Source of the DNA: CAVQKZ01 sp963837325
GTDB taxonomy: Bacteria; Actinomycetota; Actinomycetes; Mycobacteriales; Jatrophihabitantaceae
NCBI GenBank assembly: GCA_963837325.1
Contig: CAWIMV010000001.1
Location: 434,001-498,000, forward strand
DNA length: 64,000 bases
Direction: 5' to 3'
The first letter of the stretch is position 1, and each line of letters opens with the position of its first letter. The notes under the pieces are model-generated. The model made no database searches, had not been told where the DNA came from, and saw only the letters and a list, made by a program, of their open reading frames with translations. Positions 34,391 through 43,037 of the stretch are shown in pieces. A program made the position numbers and the translations under genes.

Positions 34391-36433
34391 ATGTCGAATC
34401 CCAGTCGCTCGCTGGCCTCCATGGACACCCCGGAGTTCGCCGCGGCGCACGGCCACGCGGCGCGCCGGGAAGACATCGGGCTCACGAGCGCGCTCCGTCA
34501 GATGTTGCTGATCCGCGAGGTCGAGGAGCGCGTTCTGGATCTACGTGCCGCGGGCGACATTGCTGGGTCCGTACATCCCTGCATCGGCCAGGAGAGCGCC
34601 CCGGCCGGCATCGCGCCGCTGCTGGACACCCGTGATCGCATCCTCGCGACGTACCGCGGTCACGGTTGGGCACTCGCATCGGGCGTCACGGCGGAAGCGC
34701 TGTTCGCCGAACTCATGGGCAAGGCCACTGGAACGAACGGCGGACGCGCTGGATCGGCCTATCTCACCGCACCCGAAACCGGGTTCCTGGGCGAGAACAG
34801 CATCGTCGGCGCCGGTCTGCCCATCGCGAACGGCGTCGCAATGGCGCTCGCGCAGCGCGGTGCCGGCGGGGTCGTCGTAGTGTCTTTCGGCGACGGCGCA
34901 ACGAATCAGGGCGCCTCGCATGAAGCGATGGTGTTCGCCATTGCACGCTCCCTGCCCGTCGTCTTCGTCTGCGAGAACAACGGGTGGTCCGAAATGACGC
35001 CGATCACGTCGACCGTCCCGCAAGCACGGCTATTCCAGCGCGCAGCCGCCTACGGCATGCCCGCGCACGAGATCGACGGCAGCGACATCCGTGCGGTTTC
35101 CCACGTGGCGGCCGAAGCCATCCGGCAGACCCGGGATGGCGTCGGCCCGGTGTTCCTCGAACTGCAGGTGCCCCGCATCCGCGGGCACTACAACGGCGAC
35201 ATCGAGCACTACCGTTCCGCGGCGGACAAGGCCGAGCACGGCGAGCGCGATCCGATCATTTGGCTTACCACGCACCTTCTCGACGCGGGCACGATCACTC
35301 CCGAGGATCTTGCAGCCCTTCGAGCAGACGTCGCTGACGAGGTGGCCCAGGCGATTGCCAGCGCACGCTCGGCGCCCCTCCCCGACATCGCTGCCGCCCG
35401 CAATCACGTCGTCGATCCGGGTCGCGAACACACGCCGTCGCCGCTTCCCGACGCCGGTACGACGTTGACATACGGGCTGGCGGCGAACCGCGCACTGATG
35501 GCCGAACTGGACAGTCGCGACGACGTCGTGATGTTCGGTGAGGACATCGCCGTACCTGGCGGCACGTTCGGGGTCACTCGGAACCTGCGCAAGGTGCACG
35601 GAGAACGGGTCTTCGACACGCCGATCTCCGAGGCCGCAATCTTGGGAGCCGCCGTAGGGGCCAGCATCGAGGGGCTACGTCCAGTCGTCGAGATCATGTG
35701 GTCCGACTTCTTGCTCGTCGCATTCGACCAGGTGGTCAACCAGGCAGCGAACGTCCGCTATCTATCGAGGGGTGCGCAATCGGCGCCGCTCGTCATCCGC
35801 ATGCAACAAGGCATCACGCCTGGTTCGTGTGCGCAGCACTCACAAAGTCTCGAGGCGCTGCTCGCGCACATCCCGGGGATCAAGGTAGGCCTCCCGGCCA
35901 CACCGCACGACGCGTACGCCATGCTGCGCGCGGCGATCGCCGATCCCGACCCGGTCGTGATCATCGAGTCGCGAGCGTTGTACCAACACGAGGGCACGGT
36001 TGATCTCGATGCCCCTGTCGAGGCCGTAGGCGGGGCACGGCAACGCCGCGACGGACGCGACCTGCTCATCGTCTCCTGGGGCCGCATGGCGAATGACGCA
36101 GTGGAAGCGGCGGCGCAGCTGGCGCGTGACGGGATCGAGGCGGCTGTACTCGACCTGCGCTGGCTCGCCCCTTTGGACGAAAAGAGCATCGCGAGCGCAC
36201 TCTCGCGTAGTTCCGGCAAGGTGCTGATAGTCCACGAAGCGAACCTGACTGGCGGATTCGGCAGCGAGATTGCGGCGCGTGTCGTGGAGCGGCACTTCAG
36301 CGAGCTGGATGCACCCGTGCGGCGAATCGGGCTGCCCGACGTTCGGGTGCCCGCGGCACCGACGCTGCAGGCGGCACTGTTGCCGTCGGTCGCGACCATC
36401 GCCGACGCGGCACGGGATCTGGCCCGCTACTAG
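34391..36433 (+). CDS. Fused E1 alpha-beta subunit of a 2-oxoacid dehydrogenase
   Basis: 680 residues, ATG after GAAGGAACAAGG. Residues ~25-320 are the E1-alpha half, with the thiamine diphosphate motif GDGATNQGASHEAM...ENN. Residues ~350-680 are the E1-beta half (NRALMAELDSRDDVVMFGEDIAVPGG, FDTPISEAAILGAAVGASIEGLRPVVEIMW, VLIVHEANLTGGFGSEIAARV). Such fusions occur in branched-chain, acetoin and uncharacterised 2-oxoacid dehydrogenases. It decarboxylates a 2-oxoacid and passes the acyl group to a lipoylated E2. No E2 or E3 lies beside it; the nearest E2 is at 60573. Confidence 0.92.
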   Translation: MSNPSRSLASMDTPEFAAAHGHAARREDIGLTSALRQMLLIREVEERVLDLRAAGDIAGSVHPCIGQESAPAGIAPLLDTRDRILATYRGHGWALASGVTAEALFAELMGKATGTNGGRAGSAYLTAPETGFLGENSIVGAGLPIANGVAMALAQRGAGGVVVVSFGDGATNQGASHEAMVFAIARSLPVVFVCENNGWSEMTPITSTVPQARLFQRAAAYGMPAHEIDGSDIRAVSHVAAEAIRQTRDGVGPVFLELQVPRIRGHYNGDIEHYRSAADKAEHGERDPIIWLTTHLLDAGTITPEDLAALRADVADEVAQAIASARSAPLPDIAAARNHVVDPGREHTPSPLPDAGTTLTYGLAANRALMAELDSRDDVVMFGEDIAVPGGTFGVTRNLRKVHGERVFDTPISEAAILGAAVGASIEGLRPVVEIMWSDFLLVAFDQVVNQAANVRYLSRGAQSAPLVIRMQQGITPGSCAQHSQSLEALLAHIPGIKVGLPATPHDAYAMLRAAIADPDPVVIIESRALYQHEGTVDLDAPVEAVGGARQRRDGRDLLIVSWGRMANDAVEAAAQLARDGIEAAVLDLRWLAPLDEKSIASALSRSSGKVLIVHEANLTGGFGSEIAARVVERHFSELDAPVRRIGLPDVRVPAAPTLQAALLPSVATIADAARDLARY

Positions 36434-36454
36434 TGGTCGTACCCACGACGCGAT

Positions 36455-36483
36455 TGTCGTTTATTGACATAGTCATCGAATAG
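36455..36483. promoter_or_regulatory. Candidate IclR operator D (upstream of importer 2)
   Basis: TGTCGTTTATTGACA (36455-36469) fits TRTC-N5-TTGAYA and continues TAGTCATCGAATAG, sharing TTGACA-N9-AATAG with site A. It lies 22 bp after the E1 stop and 92 bp before the binding-protein ATG, so importer 2 can be transcribed independently of E1. Confidence 0.55.
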
Positions 36484-36575
36484 TGAATAACTTGGCTACT
36501 TTACCGGCTACGTCGATCCAGGCAGTTTCTACCGAAATAGCCAAGTACTTACCACCAGCCGCGAAGGGACAGCAC

Positions 36576-37922
36576 ATGCGACGTCAACAGATCGGGCGCG
36601 GGATCGACCCCGCCGATCGCCCTGCCCTCAGCCGGCGAGGATTTCTTCGCGCATCCGCCCTTGGCATCGGAGTGACCGCCTGTGGCGGCCTGGCGACGGC
36701 ATGCGGCTCCGGTTCGTCGAGCTCCGGCAGTGGCATCAACGCGCTGTACTACTACCCGGCAGGCGGTGCCGGCGATCGAGCGTTCCGACGTGTCGCTGCG
36801 GACTATGCGGCGAAATCGGAGCGCAAGATCAGCTTTCAGCTGGCACCCGTAGCCACCTACAACTCCGCGCTGACCAGCGCCCTACGCGCGGACACACTCC
36901 CCGATCTGGTGTGGATGCAAGGTGGCACCCAGAACGCTCCCGTGTGGTCGGCCATGAAGGCGCTCACCGCGGAGACCGCCGGTGCGTCCTTCACCGACCT
37001 GACCGGATGGGAATCGGTCGAGATCTTCCCGGGCGACCCTGGACGCTACTTCGGCACCCCGATCGGAACCCAGGGCCATTTCTGGTACTACAACAAGGCG
37101 GTCTACACCAAGGCCGGGCTCGACCCGTCCAAGCCGCCGACGACGTGGACGGAACTCGCCGAGAACTGCGAGAAGATCAAGGCGGCTGGAATCGCTCCGA
37201 TGGGGATGGCGGGATCGGATGGCTTTTCCGCACTGTTCCTGCTCGAGGGCCTCACTTCCCAGTACTTCACTGCCGCCGAGACGAGGGGCTTCTACACGGG
37301 CACGCGGAAGTTCACCGACCCCACCTACGGCGCACTGCTCCGGCACGGGCAGAGCACGTCCCGGTGGTGGAACACCGATTACAAGAGCAAGAACAGTTCC
37401 GACATCACCGCCGACTTTGTCGCCGGAAAGATCGGTCACGTCTCGGGGATCGTCCGGGGCATCCTCGACTGGGGCACGTTCGACACCACCAAACTCAAGG
37501 GCGGGTACGGAGTCTTCCCGACGCCGGTGATCAGTGGCGCGCCGCACGCGGGTTTGCAAGTGTCGGTTGCCGCAGATGCCGTCCTCGGCATCAACCGCAA
37601 GAGCGGAAAGCAGTCCGCCGTTCGGGACGCGATCGAGTTTCTCTCGAGCACGACTAGCCAGAAGACGCTGCTGAACATCGCTGGGCTCATGCCCAACCGC
37701 AAGGACGTGGACATCGAGGCGGCCACGACCAGCGAAGGAGCCCGCGCGATCTTCGGCTACATGAAGTCGCTGCCGCAGAGCACCGCCGCTGCCTACATCG
37801 GCGGCCCGAGTGCGGCCTTCGCCGTCGAACTCGGACAGTTGACGGACGTGTTCGCGGGCGGTGATGTCGGGAAGTTCCAGGACAAGCTCACGCAGGTCCA
37901 GGCGCACGCGACCGGTTCCTGA
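36576..37922 (+). CDS. ABC solute-binding lipoprotein with Tat signal (importer 2)
   Basis: 448 residues from the ATG at 36576, after GAAGGGACAGCAC; a longer GTG-started frame from 36483 is open but overlaps operator D. The leader has SRRGFLRASALGIGVTACGG with LATAC, combining a twin-arginine motif and a lipobox, so the protein is probably folded before export and then lipidated. Family-1 binding-protein features: TLPDLVWMQGG, YYNKAVYTKAGLDPSKPPTTWTEL, FLSSTTSQKTLLNIAGLMP. It is distinct from the Sec-type binding protein of importer 1. Confidence 0.9.
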   Translation: MRRQQIGRGIDPADRPALSRRGFLRASALGIGVTACGGLATACGSGSSSSGSGINALYYYPAGGAGDRAFRRVAADYAAKSERKISFQLAPVATYNSALTSALRADTLPDLVWMQGGTQNAPVWSAMKALTAETAGASFTDLTGWESVEIFPGDPGRYFGTPIGTQGHFWYYNKAVYTKAGLDPSKPPTTWTELAENCEKIKAAGIAPMGMAGSDGFSALFLLEGLTSQYFTAAETRGFYTGTRKFTDPTYGALLRHGQSTSRWWNTDYKSKNSSDITADFVAGKIGHVSGIVRGILDWGTFDTTKLKGGYGVFPTPVISGAPHAGLQVSVAADAVLGINRKSGKQSAVRDAIEFLSSTTSQKTLLNIAGLMPNRKDVDIEAATTSEGARAIFGYMKSLPQSTAAAYIGGPSAAFAVELGQLTDVFAGGDVGKFQDKLTQVQAHATGS

Positions 37923-37927
37923 TCTCG

Positions 37928-38929
37928 ATGTCCCGGACCGAGACTCCTCGGCGCACCTCTGTCGACAGCGGCCCCACACCGTACGTCGGCGGCCCGCAGC
38001 CGACTACTCGCACGCCGAGCGCGACGCTCGTGCATCGGCGCCCGGCTCGGTCCGGGTCGCGACCTCGGCGTGGATGGTTGACCGGCCTGACCTTCGTTCT
38101 GCCGTCGCTTGCGCTCATCGGCTTCTTCGTCTATTCGCCCCTGACCCAGGTGGTCAGATATTCGTTCACCGACTGGAATGCGATCGACCCCGCCCGAAGT
38201 GTCGGTCTGCGCAACTACCGCTATCTACTGCACTCCGCAGACTTCCACACCATCATGATCAACCAGGTCGTGCTGCTGTTCGGGATCGTCGTGTGGATCA
38301 CGGTCCCGTTCTGTGTCGCGTGTTCGTTGCACGGCATGCGCTGGTCGAACATCGTCCGCGCGATGCTGTTCGTCCCACCACTGCTGCCGCCTGTCGTTGT
38401 CGGGAGCATCTTCCGGATCATCCTCGACGACAAGGGTCCCTTGAACGCCAGCCTGCGTGCCGTCGGACTCGGTGCGATGGCACCGGAATGGCTTACCGGA
38501 CGATGGACCGTGCTCGTCGCGATCATCGGGGTCATCACCTGGGCGACGATGGGGGTGGGCGTACTGCTCTACAGTGCGCGCCTGGCGACGCTGCCGCCGG
38601 AGTTGACCGACGCCGCGCTCATCGACGGCGCGGGCTGGCGCGAAGTGGTGTGGCACATCTACCGCCCGCACCTGAGACCGGTGACCAGGACGTTGATCTT
38701 GCTCATGACGATTGCGACGGGTGTCTCGTTCTTCCCGTGGATCCTGCCGCTCACTGGTGGCGGCCCCGGAGTGTCGAGCACGACGCTCGACTATCAGGTT
38801 TGGGGTGCGGGCGTGCGCGACGGTGAGGCCGGTCTTGCCTCGGCGATCGGTGTCGTCGACGTCATCCTCATCGGCCTTGTGCTCGGCGTCCAACTGTTCC
38901 TCCGGCGCATGGGCCAGCGGCGTGCGTAG
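37928..38929 (+). CDS. ABC transporter permease, MalF-type (importer 2)
   Basis: 333 residues from the ATG five bases after the binding-protein stop. A long basic, Pro/Thr-rich cytoplasmic N-terminus precedes six membrane helices (LTFVLPSLALIGFFVYSPL first). EAA loop: ELTDAALIDGAGWREVVWHIYRP; C-terminal IVDVILIGLVLGVQLFLRRM-like helix. Its stop is overlapped by the next permease by eight bases. Confidence 0.9.
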   Translation: MSRTETPRRTSVDSGPTPYVGGPQPTTRTPSATLVHRRPARSGSRPRRGWLTGLTFVLPSLALIGFFVYSPLTQVVRYSFTDWNAIDPARSVGLRNYRYLLHSADFHTIMINQVVLLFGIVVWITVPFCVACSLHGMRWSNIVRAMLFVPPLLPPVVVGSIFRIILDDKGPLNASLRAVGLGAMAPEWLTGRWTVLVAIIGVITWATMGVGVLLYSARLATLPPELTDAALIDGAGWREVVWHIYRPHLRPVTRTLILLMTIATGVSFFPWILPLTGGGPGVSSTTLDYQVWGAGVRDGEAGLASAIGVVDVILIGLVLGVQLFLRRMGQRRA

Positions 38930-39788
38930 GGCAGCGCTCGAGATCACAAAGTCGGATCGACGCTGGTTGCGTGCCCGGTACGTCGTGGCGGGCCTTTGCG
39001 TCGTCTCGGTGACGCTGCCCCTTCTGTATGTCCTGCGGATCGCTCTCGAACGCTTGCCCGGTGGCCGGGTCGACACGCAACTGACCGTGCCGACCCATGT
39101 CGGACCGTCTGCGGGCTTCACTCTGCAGAACTTCACTGGTGCGTGGACTTCTGGCGGCATGAGTCAGGCATTCAGCACAAGCCTGCGGGTCGTTCCGGTC
39201 GGCGCCGCGCTAGCGACCTGTCTTGCCACGCTCGCCGGGTTCGCCTTCGCCAAGCTGCCCGTGCCTGGCCGCCGAACGCTTGCGGTACTTCTGGCGTGCG
39301 GACTGGCCATACCCGCGCCGGTCATCGCCGTGCCCTTGATTTCGCAAGGCGTGCGATTCGGATACATCAACAGCACGCTCGGCCTGGCAATCTGCTACGG
39401 CGCGATCTTCTCCATATTCGGGACGTTGTACATGTCGGCCTACTTCAACGACTTTCCCGAATCGTTGCTGGAGGCGGCGGCCTTGGACGGCTGCAGCCCG
39501 TTGCAGAGTTTCGGTCGGATCGTAGCGCCGCTCGCCGTGCCAGGGATGGCCGCGGTATTCGTGCTGAACATCTTGCTGCAGTGGGCTGAGCTTCTCCTCG
39601 CGCTCGTCCTGCTTCCCAAACGGCACACGGCGTCGGTGGCCGTCGCGACCTTCCAGAATGCATACGCGACGGGTGGCCCGAGCCTCGCGGCCGCCTCGAT
39701 CCTCTCCGCACTTCCGGTTGTCGTGGTTGTCCTGGCGTGTCAACGGTTCCTTCGCAGTGGAATCCACGCCGGCGCGACGAAGGAGTGA
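38922..39788 (+). CDS. ABC transporter permease, MalG-type (importer 2)
   Basis: 288 residues from a GTG at 38922, inside the end of the previous gene. Six helices (ARYVVAGLCVVSVTLPLLYVL first). EAA loop SLLEAAALDGCSPLQSFGRIVAPLA, with the Gly of the motif followed by Cys. The C-terminus is VVLACQRFLRSGIHAGATKE. It completes importer 2; again no ATPase gene is present. Confidence 0.9.
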   Translation: MRRAALEITKSDRRWLRARYVVAGLCVVSVTLPLLYVLRIALERLPGGRVDTQLTVPTHVGPSAGFTLQNFTGAWTSGGMSQAFSTSLRVVPVGAALATCLATLAGFAFAKLPVPGRRTLAVLLACGLAIPAPVIAVPLISQGVRFGYINSTLGLAICYGAIFSIFGTLYMSAYFNDFPESLLEAAALDGCSPLQSFGRIVAPLAVPGMAAVFVLNILLQWAELLLALVLLPKRHTASVAVATFQNAYATGGPSLAAASILSALPVVVVVLACQRFLRSGIHAGATKE

Positions 39789-39822
39789 ACGTGCCGGACC
39801 GCATCGGGCGACGGGGCAGGCC

Positions 39823-42756
39823 GTGACCGCGACCGGCGCGCCGCCGGCGGCAGCGCGGCGTGAGGCCCAGGTTGGCGGTGCCTCGCCGGCGGATGTTCGT
39901 GCGCCGGCATTCATCGGCCGCGACCGTGAGGCCGCTGCGCTCGCCGGGGCGTTGAGCGAGAAGCCGGCTGTCGTGCTGCTTGAGGGCGAAGCCGGCATCG
40001 GCAAGACCCGCCTGCTCCAGGAGTACCTCGCTTCGGCCGCCTGCGGCCGAGTCCTGGTGACCGTATGCCCGCCGTTTCGAGGGCCGTTCACGCTGGCGCC
40101 GATCGTGGATGCCTTGCGCCACGCCCGTGCGGACGTGGCCGCATTGCAGCTGAGCGCGCTGGGCGGCGCGCTGCGATCGTTGTTTCCGGAGTGGGCGTGC
40201 GATCTGCCGGCGACACTCGAGCCGGCCGAGGATGCCAGCGCGTCGCGGCACCGCCTGTTTCGCGCCTTGGCCGAACTGCTCGACGGCCTGGCCGTCGATA
40301 CCCTGGTCGTGGAAGACGTGCACTGGGCGGACGACGCGACGCTGGAGTTCCTGCTCTTCTTGACCTCGCGGCGGCCGCAACCGGTGAGCCTCGTCGTGAC
40401 CTACCGTCCGGAGGACGTGCCGGACCGCTCCTTGCTGTGGCGGCTCACCTCGCGTCCTCCGACCGGCAGCATTCAGCTGCGGCTCGTCCTGGAACCGCTT
40501 GGGGTGGACGAGACCGCGCACCTCGTGTCGTCCATGCTGACGAACGAGCACGTCTCGGCCGACTTCGCGAACTTCCTGCACCGGCATACCGATGGCGTGC
40601 CACTCGCCGTCGAGGAGTCGGTGCGCCTGATGCACGGCCGGGCCGACCTGACCCGGCGCGGTGGGGAATGGGTGCGCCGCCGCATCGACGAGATCGTCGT
40701 GCCGCCGACCGTGCGAGACTCGGTGCTCGAGCGCGTCGCCCGGTTGTGCCCCGATGCGCAGACGGTGCTGCGGGCCGCGGCCCTGCTGGCCGAACCGGCC
40801 ACGGAGGCGACCCTCGTCCAGGTAACCGGCCTGACCGAAGAGCGCGCGTGGTCCGGCCTCAGCGTCGCTCTCGGGTCCGGACTGATCGCAGCAGACGCGC
40901 GGCACCTGCTCTCGTTTCGCCACATCCTCGCCGGTCTGGCGGTGTACGAGGCGATGCCGGCCTCAGACCGCCGGCGCATGCACGCGGTGGCCGCCCAGTC
41001 GCTGATCGACAGCACGCCCCAGCCGCTGGCACAGATTGCCCGCCACTTCCGCGAAGCCGGCGACACGGCGCAGTGGTGCCGCTACGCAGAAGAGACCGCC
41101 AACCTCGCGATCACGTCAGGCGACGAGGCGACGGCCGTCACGGTCCTGCACGATCTGCTCACCAAGGCGGTGCTGCCGGCTCCCGTCTTGGTCCGGTTGC
41201 TCAAGAAATTTCCGGTCGCGGCATTGTCCGGCCACGCCCGCTTCCACGACCTCGTCAACTGTCTCAGATCTGTTCTGGATTCGAGAACCCTGCCGAACCA
41301 TGAGTCGGCCGAGATCCGTTTCTACCTCGGCCGATTGCTCCTGGTCATCGGAGAACATGAGACCGGTCGTCAGGAGTTGGAGCGGGCGATCCCGGACGCG
41401 TCCGACGACGCCGTGGCCTCGCGGGCGATGACGCTGCTGGGCTGGCCTCGTGGCAGCCCAGCGCGGGCAGCCGTGCATCGGCGGTGGCTGGAGCGCGCTG
41501 CCGAAGTGGCCGAGTCGATGGCGCCGTCGGATCGCCTGCACTTCATCGTCGACGGTGCGACCGCACTGCTGATGCTCGGGGAGCAGGCTGGCTGGACCCA
41601 GGCCGCGCAGATCCCGGACGTGGCCGCAGTACCGCAGGATTGGCCGCTGATAACCGTTGGCCACCTCAACGTCGGCGACAAGGCAATGCTGTGGGGGTGG
41701 TACTCGACGGCGGCCGCACGACTGCAGAAGGCGAAGCGCCTCGCAGAGGAGCACGGCTACCTCAATGTGCACAATGTCGTGCTCGTGACCCTCGCCCACC
41801 TGGATTGGTTCACCGGCAACTGGTCCGGACTGGCTGAGCGGGCGGCATCGCTGGCCGAGGACGCCGACGTCCTGCCGGTCGAACAGTCCGAAGCTGTGCT
41901 GGTGCGTGGCCTGCTCCATGCCGTAGCGGGCGAGGACGAGCGCGCCGACAAGGCCCTGCAGCGGGCGCAGACCCTCGATGGCGAGGCCACCGATCGAACG
42001 ATGGAGCCAGCGGCTGCGCTGGCCCGATTGCGTCTGACCCATGCCCGCGTCGACGACGCACTGCAGCTAACCGACGAAGCGATCAGCGTCATCAGCGGCA
42101 AAGATATCTGGGTCTGGGCCACCGATATCGCGCCGGTCCGCGTCGACGCGCTGATCGCGGCCGGCCGCGGCGCCGATGCGGCCGACCTCGTCGTCACCTT
42201 CGGCCGCCGGCTGCGCGGCTGCGACGCTCCGGCCCCGCGCGCGGCGCTGTCGCTGTGCCGGGCAATCCTTGCCGAGCATCGTGGCGACCATGCCATCGCG
42301 GCCAGGGCATTCGCTCGTGCGGCTGCGGCGTGGAGCGCGCTCCCACGACCGTACGACGCGCTGCTCGCCCGCGAACGGCAGGCTAATTGCCTATTCGCCG
42401 CGGGAGACAACCAGCACGGAATACGCACGCTCTCCGAGGTCCTAGTCGGGTTCTCTGCCCTCGGCGTTCGGGCGGGTGCGGCGCGGGTCGAGCAACTACT
42501 GCGCGGCCAGGGTGTCCAGCCGCGGCGATCCGGTGCCGGCCGCCCGGGCTACGGTGATCAACTCTCGCCGCGCGAGCTCGATGTCGTCCGGCTGCTCGTC
42601 ACCGGCCAGACGGACCGTCAGATCGCCGAGGCGCTGTTCGTGTCGCCGAGGACCGTCGCGTACCACCTCGATTCCGCCCGGCGAAAGCTCAATGTTTCCT
42701 CGCGCACAGTCCTGGCTCTGCGGGTCATCGACGCGGGTCTGGTCGGCAACGACTAG
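39823..42756 (+). CDS. LuxR-family AAA-type regulator (LAL-like)
   Basis: About 977 residues from a GTG at 39823. Domains: P-loop ATPase at ~25-250 (FIGRDREAAALAGALSE, EGEAGIGKTRLLQEYL, TLVVEDVHWADDATLEFLLFL), a long TPR-like helical region, and a C-terminal LuxR helix-turn-helix (LSPRELDVVRLLVTGQTDRQIAEALFVSPRTVAYHLDSARRKL). Large ATP-binding LuxR regulators of this type (MalT/LAL) activate carbohydrate-uptake or secondary-metabolism operons. It lies just after importer 2 and before the giant secreted peptidases and could serve either. Confidence 0.92.
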   Translation: MTATGAPPAAARREAQVGGASPADVRAPAFIGRDREAAALAGALSEKPAVVLLEGEAGIGKTRLLQEYLASAACGRVLVTVCPPFRGPFTLAPIVDALRHARADVAALQLSALGGALRSLFPEWACDLPATLEPAEDASASRHRLFRALAELLDGLAVDTLVVEDVHWADDATLEFLLFLTSRRPQPVSLVVTYRPEDVPDRSLLWRLTSRPPTGSIQLRLVLEPLGVDETAHLVSSMLTNEHVSADFANFLHRHTDGVPLAVEESVRLMHGRADLTRRGGEWVRRRIDEIVVPPTVRDSVLERVARLCPDAQTVLRAAALLAEPATEATLVQVTGLTEERAWSGLSVALGSGLIAADARHLLSFRHILAGLAVYEAMPASDRRRMHAVAAQSLIDSTPQPLAQIARHFREAGDTAQWCRYAEETANLAITSGDEATAVTVLHDLLTKAVLPAPVLVRLLKKFPVAALSGHARFHDLVNCLRSVLDSRTLPNHESAEIRFYLGRLLLVIGEHETGRQELERAIPDASDDAVASRAMTLLGWPRGSPARAAVHRRWLERAAEVAESMAPSDRLHFIVDGATALLMLGEQAGWTQAAQIPDVAAVPQDWPLITVGHLNVGDKAMLWGWYSTAAARLQKAKRLAEEHGYLNVHNVVLVTLAHLDWFTGNWSGLAERAASLAEDADVLPVEQSEAVLVRGLLHAVAGEDERADKALQRAQTLDGEATDRTMEPAAALARLRLTHARVDDALQLTDEAISVISGKDIWVWATDIAPVRVDALIAAGRGADAADLVVTFGRRLRGCDAPAPRAALSLCRAILAEHRGDHAIAARAFARAAAAWSALPRPYDALLARERQANCLFAAGDNQHGIRTLSEVLVGFSALGVRAGAARVEQLLRGQGVQPRRSGAGRPGYGDQLSPRELDVVRLLVTGQTDRQIAEALFVSPRTVAYHLDSARRKLNVSSRTVLALRVIDAGLVGND

Positions 42757-42864
42757 CAAAGCGACCACCGGCATTCGGAATTAACTGGTAGTTCTCCCAG
42801 TAGCTGGGGCAATTAGGCGCGGGCCAGACTCATCGCCCAACGCACCCGTCTGGAAGGCACGCCC

Positions 42865-43011
42865 GTGAGCCCTGATCCACAGTTCGCCGAGCCAGACCCG
42901 CGCGACGAATCTGCGGCCGATCCCGGCCGGCAGGCGGAGAACGACCCGCTCAGCATCGTCGCCGACGACCGTACCGACATAGACCCGGATGACGAGTACG
43001 AGGCGCTGTGA
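42865..43011 (+). CDS. Small acidic ORF (48 aa) before the S53 peptidase
   Basis: A GTG at 42865, preceded by GGAAGG at a good distance, opens a 48-codon frame rich in Asp, Glu and Pro (FAEPDPRDESAADPG, IVADDRTDIDPDDEYEAL). It ends 26 bp before the peptidase ATG. Codon choice and the run of acidic residues look protein-like. No family recognised. It could be a leader-type or small acidic protein of the peptidase operon, or chance. Confidence 0.4.
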   Translation: MSPDPQFAEPDPRDESAADPGRQAENDPLSIVADDRTDIDPDDEYEAL

Positions 43012-43037
43012 GTCCCGTGAGCCAGGAGGCAATCCCC

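Noticed and set aside
42784..42801. ACTGG...CCAGT inverted repeat after the LuxR-type regulator, as its operator or terminator
   Set aside because: Only five paired bases with an eight-base loop; too short to separate from chance in this composition.
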